Part shown: positions 7,901 through 15,955 of the stretch, in pieces
Position numbering within the stretch: the first letter of the stretch is position 1
How the letters are laid out: each line of letters opens with the position of its first letter
Source of the DNA: Arthrobacter sp. APC 3897
GTDB lineage: Bacteria > Actinomycetota > Actinomycetes > Actinomycetales > Micrococcaceae
Direction: 5' to 3'
NCBI RefSeq assembly: GCF_030407495.1
Contig: NZ_JASDDG010000013.1
Coordinates: forward strand, 1-64,000
Length of the DNA: 64,000 nucleotides
Notes under the pieces: model-generated
Databases searched by the model: none
Seen by the model: the letters and a program-made list of their open reading frames with translations, nothing else
What the model was told of the DNA's origin: nothing
Position numbers and translations under genes: made by a program

Positions 7901-9672
7901 TGCGCATCATGGCCCAAACAGCAATGGTGATGGCGCTGGACAAGTGCATCGGCTGCCACACCTGTTCCGTGACCTGCAAACAGGCCTGGACCAACCGGGC
8001 GGGGACCGAATACGTCTGGTTCAACAACGTGGAAACCCGCCCCGGGCAGGGGTATCCGCGCCGGTATGAGGACCAGGAGAAGTGGAAGGGCGGCTGGGAG
8101 CTGAACAGCCGCGGCAAGCTCAAGCTGAAAGCGGGCGGCCGGCTGGCCAAGCTCTTTGGCATCTTCGCCAGCCCTGTCCAGCCCGAGCTTGACGACTACT
8201 ACGAGCCGTGGACCTACGACTACGAGAACCTCATCAACGCCCCGGCAGGCAATGATTTCCCCGTGGCGAAGCCCAAGTCGCTGATCACCGGACAGGACAT
8301 GAAAATCCAGTGGTCGGCCAACTGGGATGACGATCTCGGCGGTTCGGCCCGCACGGAGCTCAGTGATCCGGTGCTGGAGAAGATGCGCCGCGAGGCCGAG
8401 GAGAAGGTGAAGCTGGAATTTGATTCCACCTTCATGTTCTATCTGCCCCGGATCTGCGAGCACTGCCTCAATCCGTCCTGCATGGCGTCCTGTCCGTCCG
8501 GAGCCATTTATAAGCGGGAAGAGGACGGCATTGTGCTGGTGGACCAGGACCGCTGCCGCGGCTGGCGGCAGTGCGTGACCGGTTGCCCGTACAAGAAGAT
8601 GTACTTCAACCACCGCTCCGGCAAGGCCGAGAAATGCACCTTCTGCTATCCCCGCATCGAGGTGGGCCTGCCCACCGTGTGCGCCGAGACCTGCGTGGGC
8701 CGGCTGCGGTACATCGGCATTTTCCTGTACGACGCCGACCGGGTAACCGCCGCCGCATCCGTGCCGGATGAAAAGGACCTCTACGAGGCCCAGCTGGATT
8801 TGATGATGGATCCCAATGATCCGGAGGTGATTGCCGCGGCGCGGGCTGAAGGCATCCCGGAGGACTGGCTGGAGGCCGCCCGGCGCTCACCGGTGTACGC
8901 GCTGGCCAAGACCTTCCGGGTGGCCCTGCCGCTGCATCCGGAGTACCGCACCATGCCCATGGTCTGGTATGTGCCGCCGCTGTCCCCGATCGTGGATGTG
9001 CTGAATGAGCAGGGGCACGACGGCGAGAGCGCGGACAATCTCTTCGGCGCCATCGACGCGCTGCGGATCCCGGTGGAGTATCTGGCCGAGCTGTTCACCG
9101 CGGGTGACACGGATCTGGTCACGGGCGTCCTGCGCAAGCTCGCAGCGATGCGCGCCTACATGCGGAATATCACCCTTGGTGATGCCCCTGATGAGCAGGT
9201 TGCAGCAGACGTGGGAATGACCGGCGAACAGATAACGGCCATGTACCGGCTGATGGCCATCGCCAAGTATGAGGAGCGCTACGTCATTCCCAGCGCCCAT
9301 CTCGAGGACGCCCACAACCTGGAGGAAATCGGTTGTTCGCTGGATGTCGAGGGCGGCCCCGGTATGGGGCAGACCGGTGTCTTCGGTGAAGCCTCAGGCA
9401 AGCCGATGCCGGTGGCAGTGGAGAACTTCGCCGCGCTGCAGGCCCGCCAGCGCGGGGATGACCCGACAGGCAACGGTGACCTGGGCGGCCGCGTGAACCT
9501 GTTGAACTGGGACGGACGCGGATCACCCAAGGGGCTGTTTCCGGCTGACGGCAACCGCGGTGAGCCCGGGACCACGGGCGGCACGCAGCCCGGGGACAGC
9601 GGGTCCGGCCTGGGAGCAGGCTATGACCAGGCCGAAGGCGACGGTCCGGACCGGCAGGGAGGTGACCGGTGA
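7900..9672 (+). CDS. narH: Respiratory nitrate reductase beta subunit
   Basis: Electron-transfer subunit carrying three [4Fe-4S] and one [3Fe-4S] clusters between NarI haems and NarG. The first cysteine group is CIGCHTCSVTC (residues 16-26). Then follow CEHCLNPSCMASC, CRGWRQCVTGC (the tryptophan replacing a cysteine marks the [3Fe-4S] site), and CTFCYPRIEVGLPTVCAETC. Start ATG overlaps the narG stop by one base and has AGGAGGT nine bases upstream. At 590 residues it is longer than the E. coli protein; the last 80 or so residues are Gly/Asp-rich (GDSGSGLGAG) and look disordered. It ends overlapping narJ by 4 nt. Confidence 0.97.
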   Translation: MRIMAQTAMVMALDKCIGCHTCSVTCKQAWTNRAGTEYVWFNNVETRPGQGYPRRYEDQEKWKGGWELNSRGKLKLKAGGRLAKLFGIFASPVQPELDDYYEPWTYDYENLINAPAGNDFPVAKPKSLITGQDMKIQWSANWDDDLGGSARTELSDPVLEKMRREAEEKVKLEFDSTFMFYLPRICEHCLNPSCMASCPSGAIYKREEDGIVLVDQDRCRGWRQCVTGCPYKKMYFNHRSGKAEKCTFCYPRIEVGLPTVCAETCVGRLRYIGIFLYDADRVTAAASVPDEKDLYEAQLDLMMDPNDPEVIAAARAEGIPEDWLEAARRSPVYALAKTFRVALPLHPEYRTMPMVWYVPPLSPIVDVLNEQGHDGESADNLFGAIDALRIPVEYLAELFTAGDTDLVTGVLRKLAAMRAYMRNITLGDAPDEQVAADVGMTGEQITAMYRLMAIAKYEERYVIPSAHLEDAHNLEEIGCSLDVEGGPGMGQTGVFGEASGKPMPVAVENFAALQARQRGDDPTGNGDLGGRVNLLNWDGRGSPKGLFPADGNRGEPGTTGGTQPGDSGSGLGAGYDQAEGDGPDRQGGDR

Positions 9673-10367
9673 GCCTGCTGGAGAAGCTGCTCGGCAAACC
9701 CGGCAGGGGCACCGTTGAGCCGGAACCGTACAAGGACGCCAACCCCAGCCGAAGCGCCGTTGTCCGGCAGGTCTGCGGCCTGCTGCTGGAGTATCCGGAC
9801 CAGGAACTGGTGGATCTGGTGCCCTCCATGCGGGCGGCGCTCGCGGAGGCCGGCGCGGATGCCGAACCCCTGGAAGAACTGTTTTCCCGGCTCACCACCG
9901 AACGCCTGCCCGAGGTGCAGGCAGACTATGTCCAGGAATTCGATCTGTCCAAGCGGCACAGCCTGCACCTGACCTACTGGACTGACGGAGACACCCGCCG
10001 CCGCGGTGAGGCCCTGGCTGCCTTCAAGGAGGTCTACCGGGCACACGGCGCCCTGCCTGAGGGCACCGAACTGCCGGACTACCTTCCGCTGGTGCTGGAA
10101 TTCGCAGCCAAGGTGTCCCCGGCGGACGGCTACGAGCTGCTGCAGCGCTACCGCCCCTCGCTGGAACTGCTCCGGCTGGCGCTGCGGGATGACAACCTTC
10201 CATACTCCGGCGCCCTCGCTTTGGTGTGTTCAACGCTGCCCGGGGTGTCTCCCGAGGACCGCCAAACGGTCATGCAGACCGCCGGCTACGGGCCGCCCAC
10301 GGAAACGGTGGGCCTGGAACCGTACAGTTCGCGGCTGTTGCCGGTGCATGAAAGGAACGCGCCATGA
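9669..10367 (+). CDS. narJ: Nitrate reductase molybdenum cofactor assembly chaperone
   Basis: Cytoplasmic TorD-family chaperone that holds NarG during Mo-bis-MGD insertion and membrane attachment; not part of the mature enzyme. The family motif YVQEFDLSKRHSLHLTYW (about residues 95-112) with the following DTRRRGEAL is present. The GTG start overlaps the narH stop and has GGGAGG a few bases upstream. At 232 residues it is normal in size, and it overlaps narI by 4 nt, so all four nar genes are translationally coupled. Confidence 0.95.
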   Translation: MSLLEKLLGKPGRGTVEPEPYKDANPSRSAVVRQVCGLLLEYPDQELVDLVPSMRAALAEAGADAEPLEELFSRLTTERLPEVQADYVQEFDLSKRHSLHLTYWTDGDTRRRGEALAAFKEVYRAHGALPEGTELPDYLPLVLEFAAKVSPADGYELLQRYRPSLELLRLALRDDNLPYSGALALVCSTLPGVSPEDRQTVMQTAGYGPPTETVGLEPYSSRLLPVHERNAP

Positions 10368-11173
10368 TACGTACGGACGTACCCCCGCCGGCCGACGTGC
10401 AGGTGGGTCTGGCGGATGTGATGCTTTGGGGCGTGCTGCCTTACGTGGTGCTGGCGGTACTGATCCTCGGATCAATTTGGCGCTACCGGTATGACCAGTT
10501 CGGATGGACCACGCGGTCCTCGCAGCTGTACGAGTCCCGCCTCCTGCGCATCGCCTCACCGCTGTTCCACTTCGGCATCCTGGCGGTTATCGTGGGCCAC
10601 TTCGTGGGGCTGGTCATTCCAAAAACCTGGATGGACGCCATCGCGATCAATGAAGACCGGTACCACTTCTTTGCCCTGAGCGTTGGCTCCATTGCCGGCT
10701 TCGCCACGCTCGTGGGAATTGTGCTGCTGATCTACCGGCGGCGGACCACGGGGCCGGTTTTCATGGCAACCACCCGCAATGACAAGGTCATGTACATCTT
10801 CCTGCTCGCCGCCATCCTTGCCGGCTTGGCCACGACCGTTTTTTCCGTCTTCGACGCCGGGATCGTGAACTACCGGGACACCGTGTCCCCCTGGTTCCGC
10901 TCCATCTTCATCTTTCAGCCGGATATCGCCGCGATGACCGCCGCTTCCCTCTCCTTCAAGATCCATACCCTGTGGGGCCTGGCCCTGTTTGCCCTCTGGC
11001 CGTTCACCCGCCTGGTGCACGCATTCACCGCTCCGCTGCAGTACCTGTTCCGCCCGTACATCGTGTACCGCTCCCGCGGGCGGCGCCCGGTTCCCGGAGC
11101 TGCTGCCCCGCGGCGGGGCTGGGCTCCGGTGGGGACCCCGGACCGTAACCGCCGGGGAATAACCCGCGACTGA
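10364..11173 (+). CDS. narI: Respiratory nitrate reductase gamma subunit (cytochrome b)
   Basis: Membrane subunit with two b-type haems that oxidises menaquinol and passes electrons to NarH. Five hydrophobic helices are visible. Haem-ligand histidines are expected in LFHFGILAVIVGHFVGL (second helix) and in SFKIHTLWGLALFALWPFTRLVHAF (last helix; shown in shortened form, His near both ends). The C-terminal cytoplasmic tail (RPYIVYRSRGRRP) is basic and extends about 35 residues beyond the last helix. Neighbouring men genes supply its quinol substrate. The length of 269 residues is slightly above the usual 225-250 owing to that tail. Confidence 0.96.
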   Translation: MIRTDVPPPADVQVGLADVMLWGVLPYVVLAVLILGSIWRYRYDQFGWTTRSSQLYESRLLRIASPLFHFGILAVIVGHFVGLVIPKTWMDAIAINEDRYHFFALSVGSIAGFATLVGIVLLIYRRRTTGPVFMATTRNDKVMYIFLLAAILAGLATTVFSVFDAGIVNYRDTVSPWFRSIFIFQPDIAAMTAASLSFKIHTLWGLALFALWPFTRLVHAFTAPLQYLFRPYIVYRSRGRRPVPGAAAPRRGWAPVGTPDRNRRGITRD

Positions 11174-11207
11174 TGGCAGGCACCAGCCCAGCACGAGAGG
11201 AAACCCC

Positions 11208-12443
11208 ATGTCAGCGTCAGCGCAATCGCCGGCTTCGTCCACGGACCTGAGATCCGGGCAGTTGAAGAACCTCATCGTCGCCACGGTGGCGTCCACTGTG
11301 GGGTTCTGGGCCTGGACCATCATTGGACCGCTGTCCAGCCGCTACGCAGCGGACATGGACCTGGGTGCCGGGCAGACCTCCATCCTCGTGGCCATGCCCA
11401 TCCTGGTGGGATCCGTGGCACGCATCCCCGTGGGTGCCCTGACCGACCGGTACGGCGGGCGGATCATGTTCACCGTCATCCTGGGGATCACCGCGCCCCT
11501 GGTGCTGCTCACCGGGATAGTGGGACAAATGGGAAACTTCCCGTTCCTGGTGGTGATCGCGTTCTTCCTGGGCATCGCCGGGACGGTCTTCGCGATCGGC
11601 ATCCCGTTCTGCTCAGCGTGGTACGAACGCAACCGTAAGGGCTTCGCCACCGGCGTTTTCGGAGCCGGCATGGTGGGCACGGCCGTCTCGGCCTTCTTCA
11701 CCCCGCGGCTGGTCACCGCCGTCGGCTACATGGGCACCCACATCACCATCGCCGTCGTCGTGGCTGCCATGGCGGTGCTGAGCTGGCTGATCCTGCGTGA
11801 GTCACCGGCCTGGTCTGCGCCCACCGAGCCGGTGCTGCCGAAGATCACCCACGCCTTCACCCTGCGCGTGACCTGGCAGCTGTGTTTCCTCTACGGCGTG
11901 GTGTTCGGTGCGTTCGTGGCGTTCTCGAATTACCTGCCCACCTATCTGGGCAACGTGTACGACTACGATGCCACCGCTGCCGGAACCCGTACCGCGGGGT
12001 TCGCCGTGGCCGCTGTGATCGCCCGGCCCATCGGCGGAACCATAGCGGACAAGGTGGGGCCGAAACTGGTGACACTGACGTCGCTGGCCGGCACCGTTGT
12101 CCTGGCCGTCGTCGTTGCGCTGCGGCCAGAGGAGGAACGCGTGTACGGCACGGCGTTTATCCTGATGGCCCTGTTCCTGGGCCTGGGCACCGGCGGCGTG
12201 TTCGCCTGGGTCGGCAGGGCAGCACCGGCGCAGGACGTAGGCACGGTGGGCGGAATCATCGCCGCCGCCGGGGGACTGGGCGGCTACTTTCCGCCGCTGG
12301 TGATGGGAGCAACCTATGATCCTGCCAGCCGCAGCTACTTCGTGGGCCTGATGCTGCTGGCGGCCTTTGCCGCCGTCGCCTTCCTGCTGACTTTCACGGT
12401 CCGCAACGGCGGCAGGACGGATCAGCGCACCCGCTCCACCTGA
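11208..12443 (+). CDS. narK: Nitrate/nitrite transporter, MFS superfamily
   Basis: Twelve-helix transporter of the NNP family that imports nitrate and/or exports nitrite. Visible landmarks are the MFS loop GALTDRYGGRIMF (about residues 76-88), the nitrate-signature-like segments FFLGIAGTVFAIGIPFCSAWY (about 120-140; glycine-rich, shown shortened) and GLGTGGVFAWVGRAAP in the second half. The 34-nt gap from narI and GAGAGGAAA ahead of the ATG make it the last gene of the nar operon. Its 411-residue length and single-domain form resemble the NarK1/NarK2-like proteins of actinobacteria; the direction of transport cannot be told from sequence. Confidence 0.92.
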   Translation: MSASAQSPASSTDLRSGQLKNLIVATVASTVGFWAWTIIGPLSSRYAADMDLGAGQTSILVAMPILVGSVARIPVGALTDRYGGRIMFTVILGITAPLVLLTGIVGQMGNFPFLVVIAFFLGIAGTVFAIGIPFCSAWYERNRKGFATGVFGAGMVGTAVSAFFTPRLVTAVGYMGTHITIAVVVAAMAVLSWLILRESPAWSAPTEPVLPKITHAFTLRVTWQLCFLYGVVFGAFVAFSNYLPTYLGNVYDYDATAAGTRTAGFAVAAVIARPIGGTIADKVGPKLVTLTSLAGTVVLAVVVALRPEEERVYGTAFILMALFLGLGTGGVFAWVGRAAPAQDVGTVGGIIAAAGGLGGYFPPLVMGATYDPASRSYFVGLMLLAAFAAVAFLLTFTVRNGGRTDQRTRST

Positions 12444-12704
12444 GAACACCCGAGCGCCTGACCCGAACCGAAGCTGTTACTGCGCGTCCGCAGAACATCC
12501 GCCAGAGGGCAGCAACAAACAGTGCGGCCGGGGCGCCGCCGGCAATCCAGGGGCCGGATCTGCCGCGGCGCTGTTTCAGGCCGGCGGCGCCGTTGACGGT
12601 GGCCGATGTACTTTCCTTCAAAAACGTCTCCATTAGTGATCCCTAAACACAATGGGGCGAGTTAAATTACGGCGACGAACATAAAGAGGGCATTTTCGTG
12701 AATG

Positions 12705-13283
12705 CTAGGCGTCATTGTGGACCCGGGCCTGTAACCAGAAAGATCCGCCGTTGGACGTCTCCACAGTGACCGATAGATCCGGGATTTTCCCTGCGGCAGC
12801 AGGATCGCTGATGTTCACGTCAATCGGCCCGTTGGCACAGTCATGATCTTCGATCGCGGGGAGGATGGGGTCGGTTTTGACCTCCAGGGTTCCGCCCGGG
12901 CTGCACGTCACGGCAATCGTGATGGAATCACCCTCCTTCAATCCGCCCTCGACAGCGTAGGTTCCGGCACTTGTTCCCTGCTCAGAGAGGACAAGTTCTT
13001 CCGCAGGATAAGGCTGGAGTTTTGATTCCGGCGAGAGCGGTTCCGCTAAAGGTGTGCCTGCAGCCGATGCTGCTGCAGATGAGGGAGCGGGCGCGGATGA
13101 AGGGGAGGAGGCAGAGGGTGCCGGGTTGTTGGCGCCGGTGCCTTCTGAATCGGTGCTGGCCGCCTGATCCGCAGAGCAGGATGCCAGGACAATTAGCGCT
13201 GAGCATGCCAGCAAAACCCTCGTCCCATTCCTGGTGGAGATCCTGGAAATGTGCGGTGATTCGTTCCGAAGCGTATTTTCCAT
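12705..13283 (-). CDS. Putative secreted lipoprotein, function unknown
   Basis: A 192-residue protein with a type II signal: basic start, hydrophobic VLLACSALIVLASC, and a lipobox LASC whose cysteine would be lipid-modified. Next comes a low-complexity Ser/Ala/Pro stretch of about 45 residues, a typical cell-wall spacer, then a compact domain of about 110 residues with two cysteines (VTCSPGG and DHDCANG), probably a disulfide. No enzymatic motif is recognisable. The start at MENTLRNESP (13283) is preferred because AGGG lies 6 nt upstream; a TAGGGT overlapping it could instead be a -10. It stands alone between narK and the histidine phosphatase gene. Confidence 0.75.
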   Translation of the reverse strand: MENTLRNESPHISRISTRNGTRVLLACSALIVLASCSADQAASTDSEGTGANNPAPSASSPSSAPAPSSAAASAAGTPLAEPLSPESKLQPYPAEELVLSEQGTSAGTYAVEGGLKEGDSITIAVTCSPGGTLEVKTDPILPAIEDHDCANGPIDVNISDPAAAGKIPDLSVTVETSNGGSFWLQARVHNDA

Positions 13284-13383
13284 TGTCGACCCTAACCACA
13301 TCAGCTGTGCCCGGATCAAGGCTTTTGGATAATGAATCCCGAATGTCTTCTGCCTTCATCCCGGATCGATTTTGGGGCAGGAG

Positions 13384-13389
13384 TAGAGT
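13384..13389 (+). promoter_or_regulatory. Candidate -10 box of a leaderless mRNA (histidine phosphatase gene)
   Basis: TAGAGT lies 6 nt before the ATG at 13396. The intervening CAGAGG abuts the start codon too closely to serve as a ribosome-binding site. Confidence 0.5.
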
Positions 13390-13395
13390 CAGAGG

Positions 13396-14124
13396 ATGGG
13401 TGCAATCGAACTGGTCCTCATCCGGCACGGCGAGAGCGCGGGAAACGTAGCTGCCACAGCAGCGCACCGTTCCGGCGCGGAAATCATCGATATCGGGCTG
13501 CGGGACGCTGATGTTCCGCTGAGCGACGCCGGCGTGCAGCAGGGTGAAGCGCTGGGCCGCTGGTTCACCGGGCTGCCCGGCGATGAACGCCCCGAGGCCG
13601 TCTGGTGCTCGCCGTATCTGCGGGCCCGGCAGACAGCGGAGCTGGCCGGCCTGCAGGACATCCGTCTGGACGAACGTCTCCGCGACCGGGAGCTGGGGAT
13701 CCTGGACCTGCTGACCTCTGCGGGAGTGGACGCCCGTTTCCCCGAAGAAGCCCAGCGCCGCAATTGGCTGGGCAAGTTCTCCTACCGGCCGCCGGGCGGA
13801 GAATCCTGGGCCGATGTTGCCCTGCGGCTGCGTTCGGTCCTGAGGGATATCGACGACGAGAATGACGGCAAGCGCGTCGCCGTCGTCTGCCACGATGCAG
13901 TGATCATGCTGATCCGGTACATCTGCGAGCAGCTCAGCGAGGCCGAACTCCTTGATATTGCCGCGAACACGAGCGTCCGCAATGCTTCCATCACCCGTCT
14001 GACGCGGCCGGAAGGCAGGGGCCGCTGGATTATGGAGAGTTTTAATGCCGTTGACCATCTGGAAACCGGCGGTGCCCCGGTGACCGAACACGCAGGAGAT
14101 GACAACCATGTCCACCCCCGCTGA
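13396..14124 (+). CDS. Histidine phosphatase (phosphoglycerate mutase-like) family protein
   Basis: A 242-residue protein of the histidine phosphatase superfamily. The catalytic RHGES motif contains R10 and H11 (LVLIRHGESAGN), and the second histidine is in VVCHDAVI (about residues 162-169). The large insert and the PPGGESWADVALR segment place it with broad-specificity phosphatases of the phosphoglycerate mutase-like group rather than glycolytic enzymes. Substrate is unknown. Its 3' end overlaps the NAD(P)HX dehydratase gene, so the two are probably co-transcribed. Confidence 0.88.
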   Translation: MGAIELVLIRHGESAGNVAATAAHRSGAEIIDIGLRDADVPLSDAGVQQGEALGRWFTGLPGDERPEAVWCSPYLRARQTAELAGLQDIRLDERLRDRELGILDLLTSAGVDARFPEEAQRRNWLGKFSYRPPGGESWADVALRLRSVLRDIDDENDGKRVAVVCHDAVIMLIRYICEQLSEAELLDIAANTSVRNASITRLTRPEGRGRWIMESFNAVDHLETGGAPVTEHAGDDNHVHPR

Positions 14125-14983
14125 ACCCGTAACCCCGGCACTGCTGAAGGGCTGGCAGGTCAATCGTGAGGCCTCCGACAAATCCGACCGCGGCAACGTG
14201 CTGGTGGTGGGAGGCGCACGGCGTTCGCCCGGTGCTGCCATGCTCACCGGCCGCGCCGCCCTGCGCGTAGGAGCCGGCCGCCTGACGCTGGCCGTGGCCG
14301 AATCAGTGGCCGTGGATGTTGCCGTGGCGGTGCCGGAATCCGGGTGCGCTGCGCTGCCCGAAGAGAACGGCGGGATCTTAGGTTCCGGAGCTGGCGGGGC
14401 AGTGAAAGCTGACCTGGGAACGTCCGACGTCGTGGTGGTTGGCCCCGGATTGGATGACGCCGAATCCACCGCAGACCTGCTCCGGAGCATTGCTCCGCTG
14501 ATGAAGGCTGACGCGTCGGTGGTCCTGGATGCCTATGCACTGGGTGTGCTCCCCGGGGTGCCGGAGGTCTATGAACGCTGGGCCGGCCGCCTGGTGCTGA
14601 CTCCCAACAAGAAGGAAGCCGCACGCCTGCTGGACCTTGACCCCGGGGCGGACCTTGACGTGGAGCAGGCAGCGCTGGACATTGCTGCCAAATACCAGGC
14701 CGTGGTGGCGGCCCAGGGCTTCATCACGGCGCCGGACGGCCGGCGCTGGGAAGTTCCCGCGGGCAACTCCGGTTTGGGCACATCCGGCAGCGGAGACGTT
14801 CTCGCCGGCGCCATCGCCGGATTCCTGGCCCGCAAAGCCACCCCCGAACAGGCTTCCTGCTGGGGAACCTACCTGCACTCCACCGCCGGAGACCGGCTGG
14901 CCGCGGCCCAGGGACCCCTCAGTTTCCTGGCCGGAGAACTGCTGGACGCGATGCCCCGCGTCATGGCGGAACTGACCGTCTAG
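14108..14983 (+). CDS. nnrD: ADP-dependent NAD(P)H-hydrate dehydratase
   Basis: Repairs the damaged cofactor NAD(P)HX back to NAD(P)H using ADP. It is a ribokinase-fold protein of the CARKD/YjeF C-terminal type: VVGGARRSPGAAMLTGRAAL near the N-terminus, VVVGPGLDD in the middle, the TPNKKEAARLL segment, and the catalytic anion-hole motif GTSGSGDVLAGAIAGF near residue 220-235. The N-terminal epimerase domain (NnrE) found fused in many bacteria is absent. I use the ATG at 14108 since AGGAG lies nine bases before it; the ATG at 14099 lies directly on the ribosome-binding site. It overlaps the upstream phosphatase gene by 17 nt and is 1 nt from the next gene. Confidence 0.9.
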   Translation: MSTPAEPVTPALLKGWQVNREASDKSDRGNVLVVGGARRSPGAAMLTGRAALRVGAGRLTLAVAESVAVDVAVAVPESGCAALPEENGGILGSGAGGAVKADLGTSDVVVVGPGLDDAESTADLLRSIAPLMKADASVVLDAYALGVLPGVPEVYERWAGRLVLTPNKKEAARLLDLDPGADLDVEQAALDIAAKYQAVVAAQGFITAPDGRRWEVPAGNSGLGTSGSGDVLAGAIAGFLARKATPEQASCWGTYLHSTAGDRLAAAQGPLSFLAGELLDAMPRVMAELTV

Positions 14984-14984
14984 C

Positions 14985-15713
14985 GTGGCAAATCTCCGCC
15001 GGCCGGATTTCGTGTCCTATGCCTTCAGCGGGCGGGACGGAATTGCCGCCGGTTTTTATCTGCTGTTCCTGCTGATCTTTAGTTACGCCCCGGGGCTGGG
15101 CATCCCGGGCCTGACCGAACTGATCCCCGATCCGCTGCTGGCGGGCTACGTGGTGAATCTGGCGTTCTATCTTTCCGCCGGTGCGCTGGCTGCCTGGGCG
15201 TCCTGGCGGTATGCGGTGCGGGAAACCCGCATCCTGGCGACCCGGCCCTGGCTGACGCTGGCGATCATTCCGGGCGGGGTGTTCGCCATGCTGCTGCTCA
15301 CCGCCGTCGCCGTGGCCTTCACCGGTCCGCCCGAAACAGCGGTGAACCAGGAAGCCGTCCAGGGCCTGGTGGTGTCCCTGCCGCCGCTGCTGATCATCCC
15401 GCTGCTGGTCATCATCGCGCCCTTCGTGGAGGAGTACATCTTCCGCCATCTGCTCATCGGCAAGCTCAGCAGGCACCTGAACCTTTGGGTATGCTGCCTC
15501 ATCTCCGTGCTGCTGTTCGCAGGCATCCACCTGGCCGGGAAGGAAGCGCTGACGCTGCCGGTCCTGGTGCCGTATCTGGCTATGGGTGCGGTGCTGGTGG
15601 GCATCTATGTGTGGGCGGGCAAAAACTTCATCCTGTCCTACGCCGTGCATGCCGCGAAGAACCTGCTGGCCGTCCTGCTGACCTACGCCGTTCCCGCCGA
15701 GCTCCTGCAATAA
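14985..15713 (+). CDS. CPBP family intramembrane glutamic endopeptidase
   Basis: Membrane protein of the CAAX protease and bacteriocin-processing (CPBP/Abi) family. The three diagnostic motifs are intact: E149-E150 with R154 (EEYIFR), H182 in FAGIHL, and H222 with N226 in VHAAKN. About six hydrophobic helices are visible in 242 residues. The natural substrate of stand-alone actinobacterial members is generally unknown. GTG start lies 1 nt after the nnrD stop, so it is translationally linked to that gene. It can be compared with the damaged relative at 62684-63341, which lacks the catalytic middle. Confidence 0.85.
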   Translation: MANLRRPDFVSYAFSGRDGIAAGFYLLFLLIFSYAPGLGIPGLTELIPDPLLAGYVVNLAFYLSAGALAAWASWRYAVRETRILATRPWLTLAIIPGGVFAMLLLTAVAVAFTGPPETAVNQEAVQGLVVSLPPLLIIPLLVIIAPFVEEYIFRHLLIGKLSRHLNLWVCCLISVLLFAGIHLAGKEALTLPVLVPYLAMGAVLVGIYVWAGKNFILSYAVHAAKNLLAVLLTYAVPAELLQ

Positions 15714-15854
15714 CGGTGGGCGTTTTCGCAATCAACGCAGATCTGGATGTCCAAGCTCATGCCGGGAAGATTAGCCCCGCTGCCCCGGGCCGCGGGACGG
15801 CCCCACAGACACTTTTTGACCGCTGACGCCTTTCGTCACGCCGGGGCGCCCACA

Positions 15855-15903
15855 TTGACCGCGTTCGGACACCGTGCAATTCTTTACAGAACGAATGGTC
15901 AGT
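15855..15903 (+). promoter_or_regulatory. Promoter with PaaR-type box, thiolase operon
   Basis: A -35-like TTGACC (15855-15860) is followed 17 nt later by AATTCT (15878-15883). The box ACAGAACGAATGGTCAGT (15886-15903) matches 11 of the 14 defined positions of ACTNACCGNNCGGTNAGT and lies where the transcript would start, so a bound TetR protein would block initiation. The same box heads the other phenylacetate units. Confidence 0.6.
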
Positions 15904-15955
15904 AAATGCTGCCCGGCCAGCGTCGGCCGGCGGCACACAGACGGTGGGAGCAGAC

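Noticed and set aside
12394-12633. A 79-codon minus-strand frame starting METFLKEST, with AGGGA 7 nt upstream and one hydrophobic segment
   Set aside because: It overlaps the narK 3' end, its second half is Arg/Cys-rich like typical antisense reading in GC-rich DNA, and no family is recognised. A real small gene cannot be excluded but is not supported.
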